Shown piece after piece: positions 37,101 to 50,037 of a DNA stretch of 64,000 nt (position 1 is its first letter; every line of letters starts with the position of its first letter). Origin of the DNA: Dentipellis sp. KUC8613. Its lineage: Eukaryota; Basidiomycota; Agaricomycetes; Russulales; Hericiaceae. Below the pieces are notes generated by a model that made no database searches, had not been told where the DNA came from, and saw nothing but the letters and a program-made list of their open reading frames with translations. Made by a program: the position numbers and the translations under genes. The DNA is taken from NCBI GenBank assembly GCA_002286715.1, contig NSJX01000025.1:28742-92741 (forward strand), given 5' to 3'.

Positions 37101-40100
37101 TCTCGCAGAAGGTGCACAAGCCTGGTCAGAGAATCTAAATGCAGCGGGTTATCGGACAGTCAAAGAGTTCCTTGTGAGTAATTGCGAGCTTCCCTTTGTT
37201 CCTGGCACTCAAGAGTCAACTTCTGTTTAGGGACCTCAAAATCGGAAGAGTTATCTTGACATTGTTAAGGATGTTGGGATCGCAGCCTCCGGCGAAGTCG
37301 GCGCTGTCAGTGGTGTAGAACTGGGCCTCGATGATTTTACACAAATTCGATTCGGGCAAGATAAACGGTTAGACGAAGTTGCACGTATGCTTCGCTCGTC
37401 TGTTGTGTCCTCTGTCAAGATGGTGGAGCGCCCCGAGTTAAGGTATGTTTGGTCGCGTTCTACAATCCACATTTCTTGCTCATCATCTTCGCAGTGAACA
37501 CGACCAAGCCAAAGAGCAGCAAAATCAAGTCATCAGAATAGGAGAGCGAACATTGGCATTACCTCTTGGCCGTGCGATGTTCACCTTTGGGTCTGTACCC
37601 GTGGTAACTCGCGAATCATTCTCCATTCCGAAGATGGAATTCTCCATTCGCCTGCAACCCCAGAACATCCTCATTACTCCAGATACCAACAAGATACCCC
37701 CGGAGAGCTTGAACTGGGGAGATTTCCATAATGGTGTTGCTGCGGCATTGCGCATCTCCTCCACATCGGACGTCGTCGACAGTTCATGGATCAAATTCAA
37801 CAAGCCGTCTGAGCTTACTCCGGAGCACGCTGGTTTCTTGTTTGGCCTTGGTCTCACAGGACATCTGAAGGAACTCCTTACTTGGCATACTTTTGGCTAC
37901 CTGACTCCCAAGCATGAACTGACGTCGATTGGCGTCTTGTTGGGTCTATCTGCAGCCAATGTTGGGAGCGGGAATCGCCATGTTACCAAACTGCTCGCCG
38001 TACATACGCCGGCACTTCTTCCAACTCCTAGCATCGATCTTAACGTACCTCTCATCACACAGGCCGCTGGATTGGTCGGAATTGGTTTACTGTTCATGGG
38101 CACTAAACACCGACGCATGGCGGAAGTCTGCTTGAAGCAGATCAGCCGAAGTGATCTCATCCAGCCCGACCTCAGCAACGAACATCGCGAAGCATACACT
38201 TTTGCCGCAGCACTTGCATTCGGTATGGTCATGCTTGGAAAGGGCTCGTCACCAATGATTCCGGCGGACGAGGCATTGATCAATGAATTGCGCATCCTCA
38301 TTCACGGTGAAGCTCCATCGCACCTGCGTGTTGGTCGCTCGCGATCTACGTTTGATATCAATCTTACGTCCCCTGCTGCGACCATCGCGCTCGGTCTCAT
38401 GTATCTGAAGACCAACAGCCAGGAAGTTGCAGACATACTCACAGTTCCAGATACAGTCCTGGCCTTGAATCGAATACCACCGAACTTCTTGCTTCTCCGC
38501 ACGCTGTCGAAGGCTCTGATTATGTGGGATGCCATCGCACCAAATCAGAACTGGATCGATTCCCAGATCCCCCAGTCCATCCTCAAAGCGATGGAAGACC
38601 GTCAAACCGGCAAGCCAGTTGACGATGCCCTGGAACTTGCATACCACAACATCATTGCGGGCTGTTGTTTCTCGATCGCTTTGAAATATGCTGGGACGGC
38701 TCGAGAGGAGCCTTACGTTCTGCTCATAGGCTATTACGATCTCTTCAGTCGGTTGGCATACACGAATGGTAGGGGTAATACCTTCTTCTTTTTGAAACCA
38801 CTCATCGAACTCCTTCAGGCCCGGCCTTCGACCACAGGATCAAGCGTCAGGCTATACGCGATGGCCTCAATCTGATCTCAATCTCGCTCAACATGGTCAT
38901 GGCAGGTACAGGAGAGATCAACTGTCTTCGCCGCCTTCGATACTCGTATGGTATGTACAATCAGCCGATGCGATACGGGACCCACATGGCGACACATATG
39001 TCTCTTGGCCTCTTGTTTCTGGGAGGTGGTCGGTTTACTCTGGGTAACTCTAATGCTGCCGTAGCATGCATGGTCGCCGCTTTCTTCCCCCGCTTCTCTC
39101 CAGTCTCTTCGGACAATAAGTCATACCTCCAGGCCCTTCGGCATTTGTGGGTACTTGCCACTGAACCAAGATGTCTTGTTGCTCGCGATGTGGATACAAA
39201 AGAGATTGTATATCTCCCCGTCAAGATCAAGGTCAAGGAGGGGAAGGAAACCGGCGTTGCACAACTGATATCACCCACCTTGATTCCCGACTTTGACAAG
39301 CTGCTGTCCATTCGGGTAGACACACCCCGATACTGGCCATTCTACCTTGATCTTTCGCATGTCCCTCGACACAAAGAGACACTCCTTAGGAACCAGACCA
39401 TCTTCGTCAAACGCCGAACAGCTTTCCTGAGCTATCTCGAGGACCCGAAGGGCAGTCGAAGCCTGTTTGTGCGCTCAGGATCGTCCACCGGCGACGCGGC
39501 GACGCTGGACTTCCCGCGACTAACAGACACAAAGGCGCACCCCGCAAGCGACCTCAATCAGTTCATCACCTCATTCTCCAACGACCCATTCTTCCTATCT
39601 TTCGCAAATCACTTCTGCCGCGAGGATGGAGAAACCGAAGAGGAGCAGCTCTTCCACGCCTACTGCCACGCGAGCCTGCTCGACAGCATCCTGCAGGACA
39701 AACCACAGACGCTCCAATCACACATGGTCCTTTACCGCTACCGCACAATGTCGCCTGCCTCGCAGTACTTCAACCTGCGTCTGCAGGACCTGCGCTTCGC
39801 AGCGGACTTCTACGGCAAGGTCTACGACCGGCGGTTCAGCGGGCGCGCGGAGAACAACGCGCGCTCGCCGCTGATCCGCGACAGCACGCTTTCCGGCACG
39901 CTGTACGCGCTGGACCAGCAGCTCGAAGCCATCCGCGCCTCGCCCGCGTTCCTGCGCACGCTCGCGGAGTACGCTCGCGGAGACGCGCTGGCGGCCCTGG
40001 CGGCGCCCGATGCGGCACAGCGCCTAACGTGGTACCTGCTCCGGAACAATGTGCCGGTGTCGACGCTGCTGTCGGTGCTGCGCGGGCTCGCGCAGCTTGC

Positions 40101-40275
40101 GCATACGCACTGTCTGACGGCGCCGCCGCCGGACGGGACGCAGGCGGTGGATGCGCTGGATATGGGGATCCAGGCGGTGCTGCATGCGACGGGGTCGCAG
40201 ATGACGACGACGCTGGGGTCGGGGTGGTCGATGCGGTCGCTGGAGGAGATTGTGCAGACGTGGAAGGAGGAGTAG
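34144..40275 (+). CDS. APC1: Anaphase-promoting complex subunit 1
   Basis: The largest scaffold subunit of the APC/C ubiquitin ligase. It has an N-terminal WD40-like half (EVEWLTWDQDTVYISSGGVI ... VAMFDQRFDGHKHPALLAIC) and a PC-repeat (proteasome/cyclosome) C-terminal half. The latter shows GFLFGLGLTGHLKELLTWHT, GVLLGLSAANVGSGNRHVTK, AAGLVGIGLLFMGTKHRRMA and the family block INCLRRLRYSYGMYNQPMRY-GTHMATHMSLGLLFLGGG. The total is about 1,950 residues, usual for Apc1. Introns were placed at 35579-35630, about 36645-36694, about 37171-37231, 37443-37493 and near 38769-38820. The last restores the frame into GPAFDHRIKRQAIRDGLN, so the apparent break near 38870 is splicing, not a frameshift. Start taken at MTQPMPSS (34144). 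The final 400 bases are markedly more GC-rich than the rest. Confidence 0.92.
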
Positions 40276-40592
40276 GTGCCGGATATCAATAAATGGGGGT
40301 AGTAGGGCCGGAGATCCGTAAGTACTGTAGGTACATGTAGTTGTTCACATACCACACATCACATATCATACGTCGCACATCGCATTGCATGTCTGTAACT
40401 CTTCCCGTCAATTGTATCGTCTTAGATTTCTGCGAGGTGGTTGATGGACGAAAATCGAGATCCCAAACACTGCGGATTCTACAAATAAAGATAGATTCGA
40501 CAGCGACAGATCTAGCAATACAGATACAAGACAAGCACAACAGCATGTTATTCATCCAATATCCCCCTGGGGCAGCCGCGGCCACGTCGGCC
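40276..40592. terminator. Convergent 3' region of APC1 and DAHP synthase
   Basis: 317 bases between converging stops, AT-rich after about 40320. No gene; contains both 3' ends. Confidence 0.5.
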
Positions 40593-42114
<1,522 letters not shown>

Positions 42115-42383
42115 TTCGACCTCTGCTCGGGTTTAGCACAGAAAAAGCGGACAAGGAGGGATCGTACGTCTGAAACGATGGACAGGAGCAGCGTCTTTTA
42201 TACGGGGGTCTGCCATGGGTCTGGAGAGAGGGGATACGGCGAGCGATCGAGTCACCGTTGACTTGTGCGAACACTGTAACGGCCAACCAACTTTTCGCCT
42301 TTGCCAAAGTTTGCAGCACGTGCGTCATATCACCGTGACTCCCATCGCGTCTCGCGTCCAGTCTTACACTTTACAGCCTCCAA

Positions 42384-44126
42384 TGGCGTCCCCCACCATT
42401 CCCGTTGCCCTCGCCCCTTCAGCCGGTTTCTGCATCAAGACTGCCTCCCTCGACGCAGGCACCTATAATGCGGGGTCCGCGACAGCCGCAGGCCGCGCCA
42501 TCGCCGTCCCAAGGGGCCTCAAGATCTTCGTGAACGTCGCCTGGGACAAGAACGTGCCTCCACCGCCCGATGGCTCGGAGGACGCGATCCAGCGCGCCAT
42601 GGATGGCCAGGACCCGGACAACCTCAACCCCGAGGGTTGGTTCGTCCCCGTCATCGTCTCGCCAGGGAGGGAGGACAAGGACAAAGGTATGCTTCCATAC
42701 TCCTACGCCCAGACGCACCCCCGCCTCGATCGCGCCGTGTAAACGTACTATTCTGGTGGCATGATGCTCCGTCAATGCGATGCTGGCAGCTGGCAGCCGC
42801 CGTTTGTTGTCTGCATAGCCAAGTCGGGCCCGTCTGAGCTGCTACAGTTCCGCGAGTACCTCGAGTGAGTGTCTGCGCTTCCTCTTGCTCCAGCATGTCC
42901 CCGCGATCTGCCTCCATCGTGAGAATGGACTGGGCGCAGTGCTGATCTCGTGCCCCGATACGTGTTTTACCAGTAATACATTGTTCTTATCCTGCAGAGG
43001 TCTGATGCAGCTATAGCGGCCCGCAGCTGCGACGACAGGACCGACTTGGCTATTGGCTGCTCAGCCGGCGACTGGCGACTACTGCGCGCCTGGACTCCAT
43101 CCGAAGTTCTGCATCGGAAGGTGGCTCTCTGCTACGGGCATTTCGCGCCTGCCACAGACTTCGGGCACGCGTGCACCCCTTGATGCAGATCACGCAGAAC
43201 CATGACCGTTCCTAACGCACCTTCGCCCTTCATCCAGCCGGGAAGCCCTCGCTCGTCTTCGACTGCGTCTACAACTCGACGCTCAAATCACGCACGCTCA
43301 AAGACGCCGCCTTCAAAACGTTCCTCATCGGTGCGCCTCGCTCGCTTCGCTCCCGTCGTGGCCTAACCCTCGGCACAGAGCTCGCGCTGCAGCGCATCGA
43401 AGCACAGACCAACCTGCACCTCTCGCGCACGATCGGCACACCGAACATCGCGTCCAAAGGCGCGCTCACAAAACGCACCGCGCATGTCCCCGCCGCGCTC
43501 TTCCCGCCCGCGCACCCGCTGCACCAATCTGCACCCGCGAAGCCGCTCATCGAGGAGCTGCCCGCACCGACTGCACCCTCGCCGCCGCCCGGCCCGAAGA
43601 AAGGCATCCTCAAAAACTCGGCGAGCTCGAGCCCAAGTCCGAGCGCGCTCGCAAGCCCAGGTCCAGAAGCAGACCGCGGCGCGGATGCAGAAGAAACGGG
43701 GCTCGAGACGCCCGCGTGGTCGTGGGCGCACGACGGGCCCTCGCTGCGCATCACCGTGCAGCTCCCGAAGCTGGTACTGTACCCGTCGCCCTTCCCACTT
43801 CTCGTCCTCCCGCTATCTAGCCCACTGATACCCATTTCCCCGTTATCAATATGCATTGTACTGCATCCCAGACACGCGCTCTGATTCCGCAAACGACGCT
43901 CGACCTCGAGCCGCGCGTGCTGCACCTGCATGTGCCGGGCCTCTACCGCCTGCACGTCGACGTCGGCGCGGGGGACGCGGCGATCCAGCGCGCGGCGTTC
44001 GTGGCGGGTGCGGGGCCAGGCGCGGCGGATATGGCGTTGATGCTGAAGCGGGCGCGGGATTTTGATGTGGAGGGCGCGAGGGCGGAGTGGCGGGTTGCGG
44101 AGGGGCGGTTGGTTGTCTATGCATAG
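42384..44126 (+). CDS. PIH1: PIH1-domain protein (R2TP complex, Nop17/Pih1-like)
   Basis: Pih1/Nop17 links client proteins, including box C/D snoRNP and kinase-complex subunits, to Hsp90 through the R2TP complex (family knowledge). The PIH1 domain shows FCIKTASLDAG, RAIAVPRGLKIFVNVAWDKN, PEGWFVPVIVSPGREDKDK-AGKPSLVFDCVYNS, SRTLKDAAFKTFLIELALQR and LSRTIGTPNIASKG. After a Pro-rich linker (PTAPSPPPGPKKGILKNS), the C-terminus SLRITVQLPKL-TRALIPQTTLDLEPRVLHLH forms a CS-like beta domain, as in Pih1. Three introns: a 551-base one at 42687-43237, and two of ordinary length near 43331-43378 and 43773-43868. The last exon is very GC-rich. Confidence 0.88.
42687..43237 (+). other. Unusually long intron in the PIH1 gene
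   Basis: The donor gtatgc after AAA-G and the acceptor catccag before CC-GGG-AAG keep the conserved reading K-AGKPSLVF. At 551 bases it is about ten times the local norm. It contains a short ORF from 42761 (MMLRQCDAGSW...). It also has an ATGATGC / CTGA pair 67 bases apart, flanked by arms (42754-42760 and 42838-42844) that can pair over 7 positions counting G-U. Confidence 0.7.
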
Positions 44127-45833
44127 GACGCCTTGGTTTTTTCAATGCAGGACATCGAAAGTGCATTTTATTCGTGCATTGCGCAGCAGTGAGCGGCTAG
44201 AAATATTTCGAGCGGCTCGAAGAAGGAAAGATACATTTTTTCAGCGAATCCATCATACTGCAAGTACAGACATCCCTGCATGGGGACACAGGTGTGAGCC
44301 CACGTCGAGATATGATTTATCTCGGCATGGCATGATGGTATTGGTAGTACGGCACTTGCCGGCATGCGGGAAGAAGGACGAAGAATCTCCATGCAGAACG
44401 GCTGCGTTCTGCGCTTCGCCGAGAGGGGGTCTCCAAGCGGGAAAAGGTTAAATTTTCGAGGGGCGTTCCCTCGTGGGGGAGGGCCTCCGCCGGAAGCGTT
44501 AGCGTTCAGCGTGGGCAGAGGGGAAGTACTGGGCACTGACATCAAGGCGGCCGATACGCCCGTCCGCACCACGTTTCCTTTATTGCGCGGTTTCCCACCC
44601 GCGAACTGTATCGCTGTTGCGAGGCGGGCAGCAGCGATCTGTTTCACCGTCAGGGGGCGGGATGGGGGGTGGGGTGAGATGGGAACGGCAGGCTGGCATG
44701 CGCACGGCCGCGTCAATTCGCGAGCTTTTGAGTTTGTTCCCATGTCGCGCGAGGCAATAAGCACTCGCGCTGCGCTGGGTCGCGGGCGCTGTGCCAGTGC
44801 GTCACAGGCGCCAGAGGAACAAGGCGTGTCTAAATTGGTCGAGAATGGAGGGTATAGATGTAACACGGCGGCCGCCAGGGAAGCGAAGTGGAAGGTGGTT
44901 GCATTTGGTCATGGGAGCGGCACAATGCGCGTAGACGCTCGGTCTGATCGAGTGGAAAGCGCAAGGGACACATCTTTGGTTTAATTTACGGTGTATGGGG
45001 CACCGTAGCGGTGGTAAGTGGTTGATCATTGGTGTTGGAATTGGGAGGCAGTGGACGCAAAGATGCATATCATGCATATGATAGTGGTTGGGACAAAGCC
45101 ACAAGGAGTGCAAGGTTTACAGGTACACAGACTGTCAAGCCAAGAAGGTGCAGCTGGCCTCGACCAGCCGATAGGGTTGTGCGAGATCAGCGCAGGGCTG
45201 AAGGCCGTGGTTGGACGTGAAGAAGCAGCGATGCGCCCACTGCCGATGCGCGCTCCGGTGTGCACGCACAATGGGCCTAGGGAGAGGCAAACAAACGGGG
45301 GTGTGGCTATTATTGTCGTGCGCTGTGCGCTGGGAGAGAGAGCAGGAGGCCATGCACTCGCTTTGGAGGGTTTCGTGCGCCGCTGAGGTTCGAGCGAGGG
45401 TGATAAGGCCTCGGAGTGGTGTACGTATTGAAGTGGCAGGAGAGCGCGCCAGGCACGACGGGGCAAGCGGGACGCTCCACGAGTTTGCACATGCAGCGCA
45501 GTCAGCAGACGGGGCGGAGAGCGTAGAGAGGCGATATCCGCGCACGAAAGAAGTATAATGGCCGCACGGTTACTGCAGCCGGCACACACGGCGCGGGCCG
45601 GCGGGATGAGTGCGTCGAGCGCCGGGGCGGTGGCTGAGCGAGAGCGAGCGAGTGAGTGTGTCAGAGACAGAGAGACACAGTCTGACTGACTCTGAGCTCA
45701 CCGACAGACGCGCGGGGCTCCTTCTTCCGCGACGCCGTCCTCTTCTTCCTCTTCACCACCTTCCCGACCTTCCTCCTGCTCTCACGCACACGCGTTCTCC
45801 ATCACTCTTCTCTCCTCCCTTTCCTCCCAGCCC
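44127..45833. other. Long intergenic region before the Zn2Cys6 factor
   Basis: 1.7 kb without a supported gene. The 44390-44660 segment is open on several frames and has the look of a dispersed repeat fragment (inference from composition only). The last 230 bases are purine/pyrimidine-skewed simple sequence and probably the leader of the transcription-factor gene. They include a possible upstream ORF of 27 codons starting at 45606 (ATG-AGT-GCG). I see no RNA gene. Confidence 0.4.
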
Positions 45834-48800
45834 ATGTCCGACCCGCCCCACGACCTCCTCTCCTCCGCCAGAGTTCGCTCCCGACCCCATTCCCCCACTG
45901 ACCCCTCCTCCTCGCGCGGCCTCCACCACGATCGCGACCCACAGCCCCACAGGGTCCCCGCGAAGCGCGCACGCAAAGCCATTAACTGCGAGCCGTGTAG
46001 GAGCAGCAAGCTCAAATGCGACAGGTGCGCACCCCCCCTCTCGCCCCGTCTTCGCGCTCACTCATCCTTGCCTTTCGCTCCAGGAGCCGACCGTGTTCCA
46101 GCTGCGTGCTCCGAGGTGCGTTCCGTTCGTTGCACTGTTGCTTCGATGCTGACGCTTTGATCCCCATCGCCAGGCACCTCGCACCTCTGCTACCAGAATC
46201 AGGATCCGTCCTCTTCCCGCATTGGCGATGACAGGTGTGTGTCTCTTCATTCACCGCGCTGCACATAGGGGGTATCGTATCGCGCTCTCGCACTGGCGCT
46301 CTGCTAGCCCACCTCGTGACAGGCCTACCTTGCACGGTTAGGACGTACCCGTGCATCGAGGACACCACGAGTAATACGCTCAGTAATCCGCCCGGCCATC
46401 ACAGGTTGCGCGGTAATCACTGCAGATGTCCCCTCTTGCATCTTCCCCGGACGTATCCGAGCTCTTCTAACCCCTTCGCTTAGCACGCCGCGCGTCCTGG
46501 ATGCCCCATTTGAGTTTTCAAAAATCCGCCATTCCCTTGCGCTCCTCGAATCGCAGTTTCTCTCCCAGCACCGCGCAACATCACAAGCCTCCTCCTCGAC
46601 TTTTGGCGCGCGCACCACCTTTGATTTTTCTGTCTCGAATGGGCCGCCTACCGCGCGCCCGCCCCTCTCGAATGGCACCACCCATGCCTCATATGCGCTG
46701 CCAAAACAGGAAGAATCCGACCGCGATCTGCTCGACCCGCATATCTACCATCGCAGTAGCACCGACACGCTCTACTACCGCCGCGAGACCACCGACTACC
46801 CTCTCGGCTCCACCAACCCCTACGGTGACGCCGTCCCTGGGGGCGCAAGTGAGAGCGCGCCTGGCGCACACGGGCGCTCGGGCCAGGGTGGATTCTATGC
46901 AGGGCCGACTAGCGCCGTCTCGCATCTCACATCTGTACGCCCCTTCTTCCTCGTATCCTGTTCATTCTGACCCTTCGCAGGACGCGCGCGACAACTCGAC
47001 CGACACCGAGTCCGAGTCGGACGTCGAAAACACGCTCGCGTCCGCACACGAGCAGTCACCGAGCACGAGCACGCTGCTCTTCTCGCCCCTGCCCTCCCCG
47101 AGCGACTCATACGCGTCCGATCGAGATCTGGTCTCCCTCCTCCCGCATTTCTCGCTCATCGACGGGCTCCTCGACTACTACTTCGACTACTGCACATGGG
47201 TCTATCGGCACGTCCACCGCGGCGCGTTCAGCGAGCGCTGGGCACGCTACAAGCGCGGTCGTGGGGCCGAGCGGCTCGTGCTAGGCACCGCGTGCCTGTG
47301 CATGGCCGTCGCGCTGCACTATCTGCCGGACGGGCACGAGCTCGCGAGCGCGCTCGGACTCGGCGCAAACACGGACCGCGGCGAGCTCGGCGTGCATTGG
47401 TACAACGTGATGCGCGTCGCGCTGCAGCGCCGCCAGGCCGAAAGCCGCGCGTATACCCTGGAGCTCGTCGAGCTGCAGCTCGTGCGCACGCACTATCTTA
47501 CCCTCAGCAAGATCGACAGCGAGGAGATCTGGGCTGTGAAGAGCGAGCTCATAGGAGTTGCGACCGCGATGGGGCTGCACCGAGATCCGGACGCGGGCCC
47601 TGGCCCGCAGAAAGGGGCGCACGGGCATGGCGGCATGAGCGAGGAGATGAAGGAGCGCAGGCGGTGGGCGTGGTGGCACGTTATCCTGCTCGAGCGGTAC
47701 GTCCGTCGGCCCTTTCGCCGTTGAGTTCTGCCTGATGTGCAGCGCAGATGGCAGGCATTCATGTTCGGCCGACCTCTTGCCATCGCGGCGCACCATTTCG
47801 ATACCGCTCTGCCCTCGCCGCACGGGCCAGGAGGGCCCCCGCCCAACGCGCCCCCAGATGCGCTCCCAATATACGCGTCGCATCTCGCGCTCTTCCGCCT
47901 CGCGCATCTTCTCGGCGACATCATGGACTCCGCCATTTCATTGCAACCCGTCGCATACGACGTCGTCCTCGCACACGACCGGCGCCTGCAAGCCTGGTGG
48001 GACGCGCTCCCCCCCGCGCTCCTCCTGGGCGAATGGGACCTGAACCGCGTGCTCCGCAGCGCCGACACCCCCGAACGGCGGCGCGGCGTGCAAAGCGTCG
48101 TCCTGCGCACCGCGTTCCTGCACATCCGCTTCACGGTCCACCGCCCGTGGGCGGGCCGCGCCGAGGCATACGCAGCCGCCGGCGCACCGACGCAGGGCGA
48201 CCCGCGCGTGCGGCAGAGCTGGGACACGGCGGTGCACGCGGCGAGCGAGCTCGTCGCGCTCGTCGCGCAGGCGCGCCCCGAGGCACAGCCGCCGGCCGCG
48301 CTCGCCGTGCCGGGGCACATGAACTGGGGCCCCGTGCACGTGTTCAGCGCGGCGATGTTCTTCTGCTTCCAGCTCGTGCGCGCGCCGGCGCAGGCGGGCG
48401 GCGCGGTGCTGCGCGCGAACGTCGTGCGCGCGGTCGACGTGCTCGAGCGCGCGGGCGCGGGCGGGCTGCCCGTCGCGGCCAAGGCGCTCGCCGTGCTGCG
48501 CGTGCTCGGGCCGCTGTATGCGGAGAAGTACGTCGAGATGGACGAGGCGGAGCGCGAGCGCACGCGGAGCACGGTGTTGGGCGCCGTGCGGCGGCTCGCG
48601 TTCCCGTACCACGATTCGCCGAATGTGCCGCTGGGCCGCGGGAAGGGCGACGCGGGGAGCGGGCTGAGCGAGCGCGGGAGCGAGGGGAGCGTCGTCAGCG
48701 GGAACGGGAGCGCGGGCGTCGCGTCGCCCGGGGAGAGCGTCGGCGAGAGTCCTGTGATGCGGCGCGGGCCCGGGGGCGTGGTCGAGGGCGTGGGCACCAT

Positions 48801-49527
48801 GGCGGGGTACGCGCAGGCGATGCAGCCGCCGCCGCCCCCGCAGATGGGCGCGGCGCTGCCGGCGGCGTCGAGCTCGATGCTGTCGATGCAGAGCAAGACG
48901 CTGCCGTCGCTGCGCTGGGCGCCCGTGCAGACGTCGATTGGCGCGCAGCAGCCGCCGACGACGCACCACCCGCACGTCCCGCAGCAGCGGCATCCGCAAC
49001 AACAGTCGCTCTCGCATCGGACGTCGCCGCAGGAGTCGCCCTACGCGCAGGGACAGGCCATATCGCCGACCTCTTACACATCTGAAGGACAGGGACAGAT
49101 GCCGCCGCCTCAACAGCAGCAGCAACAGCAGAGCATGCAGGACATCATGTGGTCACAGCAGCCCATCCAGCACCCCCATGCGCGCGCGCACGCCCCGCAG
49201 CCTCTGCAGCCGCCCCCGCAGCAGCCGCCTCCTCAGCACTCGCAGGTGCATACGTACCAGATCACGCCGACACCAGCGCCGATGTACGTCGACACGGCGA
49301 CGTCGCTCAACGGGAGCGGCATGGTCGGGTACGCGGGTGCAGGTATGGGCGTCGGGATGGGCATGGGCGCAGAGGAGAGCATCTTCTGGGGCACGAATGT
49401 CGGTGCTGGGTTCGGGCAGGGCGAGTGGGGGCATATCTTCGAGGAGGCGCCGGCGCCGGGAGCGGGTGGGCAGGGTGACGCATACGGGAATGCGAATGGG
49501 CGCGGGCAGATGATGATGGATAGGTAG
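45834..49527 (+). CDS. Zn2Cys6 fungal transcription factor
   Basis: A DNA-binding regulator. The finger reads C-x2-C-x6-C-x5-C-x2-C-x8-C (INCEPCRSSKLKCDR then RPCSSCVLRGTSHLC) and is assembled from three exons (donors at 46023 and near 46115). After a Ser-rich linker comes a fungal-specific transcription factor domain (LLDYYFDYCTWVYRHVHRGA, LVLGTACLCMAVALHYLP, LQLVRTHYLTLSKIDSEEIW, RRWAWWHVILLERWQAFMFG, RPLAIAAHHFDTALP). One intron of about 45 bases near 47699-47745 joins the two long frames. The C-terminal 250 residues are Gln/Pro/His-rich with a polyQ run near 49110 and a Gly/Met-rich end. Very high third-position GC from 47 to 49.4 kb leaves long open frames on other strands; these are shadows. 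The regulated pathway is unknown. Confidence 0.85.
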
Positions 49528-50037
49528 TGGAAGAAGATGCAGGGGAGAAGGGTAAATTATTGATCGTGTGCACTCGCTGGTTCTGACTTGTTTTCTTGTT
49601 TTCTCTTTCTCTCTTCTTCTTTGCGTTTCTGTAGGTTTCTGTTTCGGATCGTGTTTTCTGGATCTGTATATCGGTCGTGGTCTTGGATAGGTTGTGTACG
49701 TACATATTAGCTGGCGATGTAGCAGTAGTTCATATACAGGGAGATACTAGCCGGAACCGAGGAGCTCGTGGCCATAGCGGAACGTGAACTCAGCCTCGCC
49801 TAATTCAATAAAAAGTACTTTGGATACATACGAATGCAGCGTCTATCGGGCGCGCAGAAAGAATATAAACTAAAGCTGGAATAGGGTAAACGCTACTGGA
49901 GACAATTGTCCGTTGTGCATAGTGTTACATCTTCTCGACTTCGATTTCGCCAGTCCGTCCAGCCACTCGTCGGTCTATGAGTGAGTACTGATATCCACAT
50001 GCTACACGCATCCTGCTACAGACGTGCGCTGGCGCGC
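49528..50037. terminator. Convergent 3' region
   Basis: 510 bases between the converging stops of the transcription factor (+) and the LIM protein (-). It includes a CT-rich stretch near 49590-49630. A frame at 49925-50398 on the minus strand reads through the LIM 3' exons and is not a gene. Confidence 0.5.

Noticed and set aside
38860..38900. Frameshift in APC1
   Set aside because: An intron of about 52 bases (donor after AAT-G near 38768, acceptor ccttcag at 38820) restores the family sequence DHRIKRQAIRDGLN, so the gene is intact.
44168..44866. 232-codon minus-strand frame as a gene
   Set aside because: No domain, Pro/Arg/Ser-rich, overlaps a frame of equal length on the other strand, and sits in probable repeat DNA.
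45026..45589. 187-codon minus-strand frame as a gene
   Set aside because: Cys/Ser/Pro/Arg-rich without recognisable motifs, and no consistent intron structure.
47493..49125. Long minus-strand frames of 395 and 467 codons
   Set aside because: They overlap the well-supported Zn2Cys6 factor and arise from its extreme third-position GC; products are Arg/Ala/Ser-rich with no domain.
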